Part shown: positions 1-4,288 of the stretch, piece by piece
Layout: each line of letters starts with the position of its first letter
Position numbering within the stretch: the stretch's first letter is position 1
NCBI GenBank assembly: GCA_000716465.1
Contig: JNWL01000088.1
Location: forward strand, 1-8,338
Length of the DNA stretch: 8,338 bases
Reading direction: 5' to 3'
From: Streptomyces bikiniensis
GTDB taxonomy: Bacteria > Actinomycetota > Actinomycetes > Streptomycetales > Streptomycetaceae
Translations under genes and position numbers: made by a program
Notes under the pieces: generated by a model
What the model was told of the DNA's origin: nothing
The model's database searches: none
What the model saw: only the letters and a program-made list of their open reading frames with translations

Positions 1-300
1 CCCGCCGACCTGCCCGATCCCGCCCCCGACCCCACCGCCCCGAACGCCCGCGCCCTCCGCGTCCTCGCGCTCTGCGGTTTCCTCCTCCTCGCGGGCTGCC
101 TGGTGCTCACCGCCGCCCTCGGACTCACCGACGCCGTCGAGGGCGACGGCGTGGGCGGCGGGTTCCTCGTGGCCGGCCTCTGGTCCCTGGCCCTCGGCGC
201 CGCCGCGGGCACGGCCGCCCTCGCCGTACCCCGCGGGGCGCTCGTCGCCGCCCAGTACGCCCTGGCGTTCGCGGCCCCGGTCCTCGCCGCCCTGGACTGA
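1..300 (+). CDS. C-terminal part of an integral membrane protein (5' end outside window)
   Basis: An open frame runs from the first base to a TGA at 298-300, giving 99 residues with no upstream stop, so the gene begins before the window. A Pro/Asp/Ala-rich stretch (residues 1-16) is followed by a hydrophobic segment at about 19-41 (LALCGFLLLAGCLVLTAALG). A short polar loop (TDAVEGDG) follows, then a long hydrophobic Ala/Leu/Gly region at about 52-98 that could form two more membrane helices. The protein ends almost directly after the last helix. No family is recognisable. The gene converges on the XPB helicase gene, with only ten bases between the stop codons and no clear terminator. A GTG at 103 could start a short form, but it lies inside the first helix and has no good ribosome site, so continuation from outside is preferred. 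Confidence 0.6.
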   Translation, partial: PADLPDPAPDPTAPNARALRVLALCGFLLLAGCLVLTAALGLTDAVEGDGVGGGFLVAGLWSLALGAAAGTAALAVPRGALVAAQYALAFAAPVLAALD

Positions 301-310
301 GCGGCGCGCG

Positions 311-1948
311 TCACGGTGCCAGCAGCTCGTCCGCGTCCACGATCCGGTACGCGTACCCCTGCTCCGCCAGGAACCGCTGTCGGTGCGCCGCGAAGTCCTG
401 GTCGATGGTGTCCCGGGCGACCACCGAGTAGAAGTGCGCCTGGTGGCCGTCGGCCTTCGGCCGCAGCACGCGGCCCAGGCGCTGGGCCTCCTCCTGCCGG
501 GAGCCGAAGGTGCCGGACACCTGGATGGCGACCGTGGCCTCGGGCAGGTCGATCGAGAAGTTCGCGACCTTCGAGACGACGAGCACGCTGATCTCCCCGG
601 TGCGGAAGGCGTCGAAGAGCCGCTCCCGCTCCTTGTTCGAGGTCTCGCCCTTGATGACCGGCGCGTCGAGGTGTTCGCCCAGCTCGTCCAGCTGGTCGAT
701 GTACTGCCCGATGACGAGGATCTGCTGCCCGGCGAACTTCTTCACCAGCGCCTCCGTCACCTTCCGCTTCGTCGCCGTCGTCGCGCAGAAGCGGTACTTC
801 TCCTCCGGCTCGGCCGTCGCGTACGCGAGCCGCTCCGAGTCGGTCAGGTTCACCCGGACCTCGACGCAGTCGGCGGGCGCGATGTACCCCTGCGCCTCGA
901 TCTCCTTCCACGGCGCGTCGAACCGCTTCGGTCCGATCAGCGAGAACACGTCCGACTCGCGCCCGTCCTCGCGCACCAGGGTGGCGGTGAGGCCGAGGCG
1001 GCGGCGGGCCTGGAGGTCGGCGGTGAACTTGAAGACGGGCGCGGGCAGCAGGTGCACCTCGTCGTAGACGATGAGGCCCCAGTCGCGGGAGTCGAACAGC
1101 TCCAGGTGCGGGTAGACGCCCTTCCGGCGGGTGGTGAGCACCTGGTAGGTGGCGATGGTGACGGGCCGGATCTCCTTCTTCGTCCCCGAGTACTCGCCGA
1201 TCTCGTCCTCGGTCAGCGAGGTCCGCTTCACCAGCTCGTGCTTCCACTGCCGGGCGGAGACGGTGTTGGTCACGAGAATCAGGGTGGTCGCCTTGGCCTC
1301 GGCCATCGCCCCGGCCCCGACCAGCGTCTTGCCGGCGCCGCAGGGCAGCACGACGACGCCGGAGCCGCCGTGCCAGAAGCCCTCGACGGCCTGCTTCTGG
1401 TAGGGCCGCAGGCTCCAGCCGTCCTCGGCGAGGTCGATCCGGTGCGCCTCCCCGTCCACGTACCCGGCGAGGTCCTCGGCCGGCCAGCCCAGCTTCAGCA
1501 GGGTCTGCTTGATCTGCCCGCGCTCGGAGGGGTGCACGGCCACGGTGTCCGGGTCGATCCGCTCCCCGACGAGCGGCTGCACCTTCTTCGACCGGAGGAT
1601 CTCCTCCAGGACGGGCCGGTCGGTGGTGGTGAGCACGAGCCCGTGGACGGGGTGCTTGGAGAGCGTGAGCCGCCCGTACCGGTCCATCGTCTCGGCGACG
1701 TCCACGAGCAGCGCGTGCGGCACGGGGTAGCGCGAGTACTCCACGAGCGCGTCCACGACCTGCTCGGCGTCGTGCCCGGCGGCCCGCGCGTTCCACAGCC
1801 CGAGCGGCGTCACCCGGTACGTGTGGACGTGCTCCGGCGCCCGCTCCAGCTCCGCGAAGGGCGCGATGGCCCGCCGACAGGCCTCGGCCAGCTCGTGGTC
1901 GACCTCCAGGAGCAGCGTCTTGTCGCTCTGGACGATCAGGCAGGACAC
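311..1948 (-). CDS. XPB/Rad25-family DNA repair helicase (superfamily 2), start codon rebuilt by an insertion
   Basis: A 545-aa ATP-dependent DNA helicase of the bacterial XPB (ERCC3-like) family, expected to act in the cytoplasm as a 3'-5' helicase; its precise role in actinobacteria is not settled. Visible motifs: N-terminal XPB-type domain at about 4-165; Walker A GAGKT at 204-208; DEVH box at 296-299; motif III TAT at 321-323 followed by the XPB RED motif at 326-328; a thumb-like region at about 370-395; motif VI QRLGRVLR at 489-496. It appears intact. The start is GTG at 1948, with GGAGG at 1958-1954 and five bases between. The first three residues (MSC) are not typical of the family, while LIVQSDKTLLLEVDH is. 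Both the new start and the ribosome site lie outside the 9-bp repeat at 1933-1941, so they appear to come from inserted DNA. The native 5' end seems to be at 4203-4143. Confidence 0.95.
   Translation of the reverse strand: MSCLIVQSDKTLLLEVDHELAEACRRAIAPFAELERAPEHVHTYRVTPLGLWNARAAGHDAEQVVDALVEYSRYPVPHALLVDVAETMDRYGRLTLSKHPVHGLVLTTTDRPVLEEILRSKKVQPLVGERIDPDTVAVHPSERGQIKQTLLKLGWPAEDLAGYVDGEAHRIDLAEDGWSLRPYQKQAVEGFWHGGSGVVVLPCGAGKTLVGAGAMAEAKATTLILVTNTVSARQWKHELVKRTSLTEDEIGEYSGTKKEIRPVTIATYQVLTTRRKGVYPHLELFDSRDWGLIVYDEVHLLPAPVFKFTADLQARRRLGLTATLVREDGRESDVFSLIGPKRFDAPWKEIEAQGYIAPADCVEVRVNLTDSERLAYATAEPEEKYRFCATTATKRKVTEALVKKFAGQQILVIGQYIDQLDELGEHLDAPVIKGETSNKERERLFDAFRTGEISVLVVSKVANFSIDLPEATVAIQVSGTFGSRQEEAQRLGRVLRPKADGHQAHFYSVVARDTIDQDFAAHRQRFLAEQGYAYRIVDADELLAP
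1933..1941. repeat. Left copy of 9-bp direct repeat, candidate attachment core (attL)
   Basis: CGATCAGGC (minus strand GCCTGATCG) spans the end of codon 3 to the first base of codon 6 of the present XPB gene. An identical copy lies at 4143-4151. Joining them across the intervening DNA restores an open XPB frame with an upstream ATG. The recombinase pseudogene begins 34 bases to the right, the usual place for a serine integrase gene beside its attachment site. The sites are inferred from this one sequence. Confidence 0.72.
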
Positions 1949-1963
1949 ACATACCTCCGCAAA

Positions 1964-1969
1964 TAGGAT
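1964..1969 (+). promoter_or_regulatory. Candidate -10 box for a leaderless recombinase transcript
   Basis: TAGGAT matches the streptomycete -10 pattern TAGRRT. Six bases (CGTCGC) separate it from the GTG at 1976, so transcription would start at or next to the start codon, as in actinobacterial leaderless genes. No convincing -35 is seen (CAGGAC at 1941-1946 is weak). It supports GTG 1976 as the recombinase start. Confidence 0.45.
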
Positions 1970-1975
1970 CGTCGC

Positions 1976-2408
1976 GTGACAGACACCACACCTGCCACCG
2001 CTACGGCCCGGGCCTTGCCCCGTGCCCGTCGCCCCAAGGGCGTCTCAGCCAATGCGCCAGGAATGCGCGCGGCCATCTATGTCCGCCTTTCGCGGGAAAC
2101 AGAGAACTCTACCTCGCCCGAGCGTCAGCGCGCGGCCTGTGAGGCTCTGTGCGCGGCCCGTGGTCGGCAGGTCGTAGCCGTGGAGGACGGTGATCGCGGT
2201 CTTCGCCGAGCTGGAGTCCGACACCATCGGTATGCGCGTCTCCAGCGCCCATGAACACCTGCGGCGGGAGGGCCGCTACACGGGCGGCAGAGTGCCGTAC
2301 GGGCACCGGGCGGCCCCCGACCCCGAAGGCGCGGGGAAGGTCCTGGGGGTCAACCCCGAGGAAGCGAAGACGATTCACGAGATCGTGGAACGGGTCCTCG
2401 ACGAGGAG
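1976..2408 (+). pseudogene. Large serine recombinase (site-specific integrase), internally deleted and truncated
   Basis: The first part, from GTG 1976, contains the resolvase-type N-terminus AAIYVRLSRETENSTSPERQ at residues 32-51. The likely catalytic serine is S39 in YVRLS. After VVAVEDG (about 2187) the frame ends abruptly in family terms. The next recognisable part, VIAVFAELESDTIGMRVSSA, is in a different frame from about 2188 and continues through GGRVPYG to VERVLDEE, the long helix and the start of the recombinase domain. From family spacing, roughly 80 residues between the two parts are missing, including the conserved arginine region of the catalytic domain. At about 2406 the second part runs into an IS end, so the whole DNA-binding C-terminus is lost. 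The protein cannot be active. Its position beside the left repeat suggests it catalysed insertion into the XPB gene. An alternative start is ATG 2063, but the -10 box supports 1976. Confidence 0.85.
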
Positions 2409-2947
2409 CCTTTTCCATCCTCATCCTGAGCTGGTCGGATGCAGAGTGAGGACGGCCTGGAGAGTTTGGTGGTCCGGGTGGTCGAGCATTGCAGTCTGCG
2501 GAGGAGCCGCCGGGACTTGAGCGTGGCGACGGCCTTCTCGGCCAGGGGCCGGATCTTTGCGTGGGGCCGATTGAACGCCTGCTGGCCCGGGGTGTCGGCG
2601 GTGATGCGGTCGATCGGCAGCAGGATGCCGTCGAGGATGACGAACGTCTTCTTTCTGATCGTCCGCATCGCTTCGGCCGGGGACGGGGCAAGGGCGGCCA
2701 GGGCCTCGACGGCTTCACGTATGGAGCGGTAGACGGTTGCGATTCCGATGCCGAACCCAGCTGCCGGCTGGGCGTAGGTGTCACCGCACCGCAGGTGAGG
2801 CAGGGCGAGCCAGGGCCTGTCGCGAGGCGGGAAGGCGCCGCCACCGCGTCCCGATCACCTGTCGCCTGGCCTTCGGACGCCCGGTCAGGAACCGCAGAGT
2901 GCGGCTGGACAGATCAATCGCCGGCGGGTACGCAAGCACGCGAAGCT
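2406..2947 (-). mobile_element. Degenerate IS5-type insertion sequence interrupting the recombinase remnant
   Basis: The left boundary is placed at GAGCCTTTTCC (2406), where recombinase coding similarity stops and the transposase 3' end begins. The right boundary is placed at about 2947, where the minus strand reads GAGCTTCGCG just before the transposase start. Both ends share GAGC(C/T)T. The length of about 540 bp is well below a full element because the middle of the transposase gene is deleted. No target-site duplication is seen, so the right boundary is tentative. Confidence 0.6.
2421..2939 (-). pseudogene. IS5-family DDE transposase, frameshifted and internally deleted
   Basis: Reading starts at GTG 2939, with AGGAG seven bases upstream, and gives LAYPPAIDLSSRTLRFLTG then TRWRRLPASRQAL, a familiar streptomycete IS5-type N-terminus. 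One extra G at about 2810 shifts the frame. The next frame continues with RCGDTYAQ, AAGFGIGIATVYRSIREAV (helix-turn-helix) and KKTFVILDGILLPIDRITAD, which holds the first catalytic Asp of the DDE set. At about 2588 the sequence jumps to GQQAFNRPHAKIRPLAEKAV. The intervening stretch, about 80 residues by family spacing and containing the second Asp (the usual WADKAYQG motif), is absent. A further shift near 2465 leads to QAVLTLHPTSSG and a stop at 2423-2421. With two frameshifts and a deleted active-site residue it cannot transpose. Confidence 0.87.
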
Positions 2948-3039
2948 CCTGGAAGGTTCTGGCCGAGTACACCGAGCACACCGTCGACCTCCTGCTCGAA
3001 CGCTTCCTCGTTCTGGCCGAGGCGAGGGGGACAGCGTGA
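2948..3039 (+). pseudogene. Unassigned coding tail truncated by the IS
   Basis: Just beyond the tentative IS end, one frame reads WKVLAEYTEHTVDLLLERF then LVLAEARGTA to a TGA at 3037-3039. The piece looks like an amphipathic helix and most third codon positions are G or C, as expected for a real gene here. There is no start codon of its own in the non-IS part, so it would be the last 30 or so residues of a gene whose 5' part was replaced by the IS. It does not look like a serine recombinase C-terminus. No family is recognised, and it could also be chance coding-like sequence. Confidence 0.3.
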
Positions 3040-3124
3040 CGCGAGAGCACCGTGCGCAACAGTTCAGCAGGTGAGACAGGGGGGAACTTTGCTGATCAGA
3101 GGCGGTGTGCCACCGTAGAGCACC

Positions 3125-3655
3125 ATGAATAATGGTCACGACAAGGCCGAGGCGCTGGCACGAGCGGTCCGGCTGCGGGAGCAGGGCCAGGCCGAGCAGG
3201 CCCGGGAACAGCTGGTGGAACTGGCCGAGCGTTACCCGGCAGACGGCGAGATCGCCTATCAGACCGCCTGGGTACATGATGTCCTCGGCCTGGAGCGCGA
3301 AGCCGTCCCGTTCTACGAACGTGCCCTGAGCGGCGCGGACCTGTCCCCGGAGGACCGGCACGGAGCCTTCCTCGGCCTGGGAAGCACGCACCGGATCCTG
3401 GGCTCCTACGACAAGGCCGTGCAGACCCTTCGACAGGGACTCGATGAGTTCCCGGACGATGCGGCGCTGCACGCTTTCCTCGCCATGGGCTTGTACAACC
3501 AGGGTGAGAACCGTCAGGCGGTGCAGCTGCTGCTGAAGACGCTCGCCGCTACCAGCAGCGACCGCCGGGTGCAGGACTATCGGCGGGCGATCGAGCACTA
3601 CGCCGACGACCTGGACAGCATCCAGCAGGACGAGGAACCGCAGCACGGACACTGA
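3125..3655 (+). CDS. Small tetratricopeptide-repeat (TPR) protein, cargo gene
   Basis: An intact 176-aa soluble protein built of about four TPR helix pairs: residues 5-37 (ARAVRLREQGQAEQAREQL), 42-73 (AYQTAWVHDVLGLEREAVPF), 80-112 (FLGLGSTHRILGSYDKAVQT) and 113-143 (FLAMGLYNQGENRQAVQLLL). An acidic, polar tail follows. It resembles the single-domain TPR proteins of about 170 residues common in actinobacteria. These are presumed to mediate protein-protein contacts; the partner is unknown. There is no signal peptide or membrane segment. The start is ATG 3125. No good ribosome site precedes it (GTAGAG is poor, and GAGGCGG lies about 20 bases away). It is the only undamaged frame in the mobile segment and lies between two inverted IS remnants, so it is either recent or maintained cargo. 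Confidence 0.85.
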   Translation: MNNGHDKAEALARAVRLREQGQAEQAREQLVELAERYPADGEIAYQTAWVHDVLGLEREAVPFYERALSGADLSPEDRHGAFLGLGSTHRILGSYDKAVQTLRQGLDEFPDDAALHAFLAMGLYNQGENRQAVQLLLKTLAATSSDRRVQDYRRAIEHYADDLDSIQQDEEPQHGH

Positions 3656-3806
3656 AGCTACCGGCGACACGGCGCCGATGCGACAGTCGTGCGCCGGTCG
3701 AACCCCAGGGGACCGCCCGCGTCACACAGCAGACAGTCACGCACGCCACCGCGGCGCATCCCGCACCGTCGGCGTTCCACACCCCGGTCTGAGCCGCTGG
3801 GCCTTT
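3656..3806. other. Non-coding spacer between TPR gene and second IS end
   Basis: About 150 bases with no frame that looks like a known protein, and no clear hairpin terminator after the TPR gene. A plus-strand frame open from 3678 runs into the transposase tail at 3807-3860, but its first 40 or so residues are Arg/Pro/His-rich and do not resemble the transposase. Confidence 0.4.
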
Positions 3807-3860
3807 CCCGTCCTCCACCTGCATCTGACCAGCTCAGAGGAGGAAGAAAAAGCTCACTGA
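3807..3860 (+). pseudogene. 3' end of a second IS5-type transposase, inverted relative to the first
   Basis: The frame PVLHLHLTSSEEEEKAH ends at TGA 3858-3860 and matches the C-terminus typical of these transposases. At the DNA level, 3807-3855 aligns with the minus strand of 2456-2406, sharing GACCAGCTCAG, CCGTCCTC and CTGCAT, with about four in five bases identical by eye. The two copies therefore carry the same end of the element in opposite orientation, with their 3' ends pointing outward around the TPR gene. Only about 50 bp of this copy remain. Its outer end is AAAAAGCTC, next to the Uma2 remnant. Confidence 0.7.
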
Positions 3861-4103
3861 TGGTCACCGCAGCGGACACCGGTCGCCGCACGGACCGGCT
3901 GCTCAGCCGCCGTACTACGCGGAGGCCGGCATCGAGCACCGGTGGCGCCCGGAGCTGGAGCCCGCGCCCGCGCTCGTCGTCTCCGAGCTGCGGGACGGCC
4001 ACTACGTGGAGCGGCTCGTCGCCGAGGCCGGGCGCGAGACGGCCGTGGAGCGCCGTTCCCGCTGAAGCTCGATCCCGGCGCCCTAGTGGCCCCGCGCCGC
4101 TGA
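3860..4103 (+). pseudogene. Uma2-family (DUF820, PD-(D/E)XK-like) protein, C-terminal remnant
   Basis: Three frames join into one family-like C-terminus. The first reads TAADTGRRTDRLL. One base appears lost near 3905 (CTC AG CCG where CTC AAG CCG is expected). Then comes PPYYAEAGIEHRWRPELEPA, with the family hallmark of YAEAGI followed by a Trp, continuing to AGRETAVER. Another base appears lost near 4054, then FPLKLDPGALVAPRR ends at TGA 4101-4103. About 80 residues remain of a family near 190, and the N-terminal part of the nuclease-like fold is gone where the IS remnant begins. Uma2 genes are very abundant in Streptomyces; their function is unproven and they are often annotated as putative endonucleases. 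With two frameshifts and a missing N-terminus it is certainly non-functional. It is the last gene before the right direct repeat. Confidence 0.8.
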
Positions 4104-4122
4104 GGACGTGCCCGGAGCCGTT

Positions 4123-4137
4123 ACACCCAGGAGGTGT
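4123..4137. repeat. Short inverted repeat containing an arm of the predicted attachment site
   Basis: ACACC at 4123-4127 pairs with GGTGT at 4133-4137 around CAGGA. The sequence also contains GGAGGT at 4130-4135, which looks like a ribosome site but has no usable start codon at the right distance. It mirrors GGAGGT on the minus strand at 1958-1953. In the joined element ends these two lie in inverted orientation on either side of the 9-bp core, so an attachment-site arm explains it better than a ribosome site. Confidence 0.4.
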
Positions 4138-4142
4138 CTCAC

Positions 4143-4151
4143 CGATCAGGC
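4143..4151. repeat. Right copy of 9-bp direct repeat, candidate attachment core (attR)
   Basis: CGATCAGGC is identical to 1933-1941. To its right on the chromosome side lies a minus-strand fragment (4203-4152) that would be in frame with XPB if joined at this repeat. To its left are the Uma2 remnant and element DNA. Confidence 0.72.
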
Positions 4152-4203
4152 CGGGCTCGCGGCGCCCGGCACCGTACCTCGCCGCGTTGTCGTCACTCGC
4201 CAT
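4143..4203 (-). pseudogene. Displaced native 5' end of the XPB helicase gene
   Basis: From ATG 4203 the minus strand encodes MASDDNAARYGAGRREPG, then CTG ATC G inside the repeat. The XPB gene resumes at its own copy with CTG ATC GTC CAG, in the same frame. The rejoined protein would be 560 aa. The fragment lies downstream of the XPB partner gene and on the same strand, where XPB would be expected. In the present arrangement its frame runs on into element DNA (LIGETPPGCN...) and stays open to 3658 as an Arg/Gly-rich chimera that is probably meaningless. Unproven: whether ATG 4203 was the start used. It has only GGAG two bases upstream, whereas the better-placed ATG 4214 is in another frame. 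Confidence 0.7.
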
Positions 4204-4214
4204 GACTCCGCCAT
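4146..4214 (-). promoter_or_regulatory. 22-codon overlapping ORF with the strong ribosome site of the former XPB leader
   Basis: ATG 4214 is preceded by GGAGGAGGGAGTC, a better ribosome site than that of the XPB-frame ATG at 4203. It encodes MAESWRVTTTRRG... and stops at TGA 4148-4146, which lies within the 9-bp repeat. It overlaps the former XPB start in another frame, so it could have been a translational leader. The 11-bp unit GCCATGACTCC is repeated in tandem at 4199-4209 and 4210-4220 (plus strand), which creates the two successive ATGs. A peptide product is unproven. Confidence 0.35.
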
Positions 4215-4288
4215 GACTCCCTCCTCCGCCTTGCGAGGCAACGCACCAGACGCCGCGGCCTGTCCGACCCCGATCCGCCGGACACCCC

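Larger units (their letters stand above)
1933..4151. mobile_element. Degenerate integrative element inserted in the 5' end of the XPB helicase gene
   Basis: The segment of about 2.2 kb is bounded by the 9-bp direct repeats CGATCAGGC. It carries a serine recombinase pseudogene at its left end, IS5-type transposase debris, an unassigned coding tail, an intact TPR protein gene, the 3' end of a second IS and a frameshifted Uma2-type gene tail at its right end. Almost every gene in it is broken, whereas both flanking chromosomal genes are intact. An integrase gene beside one attachment site and a target within the first codons of a conserved gene fit a serine-integrase element. It is too small and damaged to say whether it began as a prophage, an integrative conjugative element or another island. 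Much original content was probably lost through the IS insertions and deletions. Autonomous mobility is very unlikely now. Confidence 0.72.

Noticed and set aside
301..310. Terminator between the convergent genes at 1-300 and 311-1948
   Set aside because: The ten-base gap is GC-only (GCGGCGCGCG), with no stem-loop of useful length and no T run.
1933..1941. tRNA-gene attachment site
   Set aside because: No tRNA-like cloverleaf is seen at either repeat. The target is the protein-coding 5' end of XPB, as is common for serine integrases.
383..1966. Plus-strand open frame opposite XPB (527 aa)
   Set aside because: Composition typical of antisense to a GC-rich gene (Leu/Arg/Val/Gly-rich), while the minus strand encodes all the helicase motifs.
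2948..3039. Continuation of the serine recombinase beyond the IS
   Set aside because: None of the frames after the IS resembles the recombinase or zinc-ribbon domains expected to follow VERVLDEE.
4130..4135. Strong ribosome-site-like GGAGGT on the plus strand
   Set aside because: No start codon follows at a usable distance and no coding frame begins there. It fits better as an attachment-site arm.
3658..4143. Continuation of the displaced XPB start into element DNA as a 181-aa protein
   Set aside because: It runs antisense through the Uma2 and IS remnants with Arg/Gly-rich composition. It may be translated from the old XPB start, but there is no sign of a selected product.
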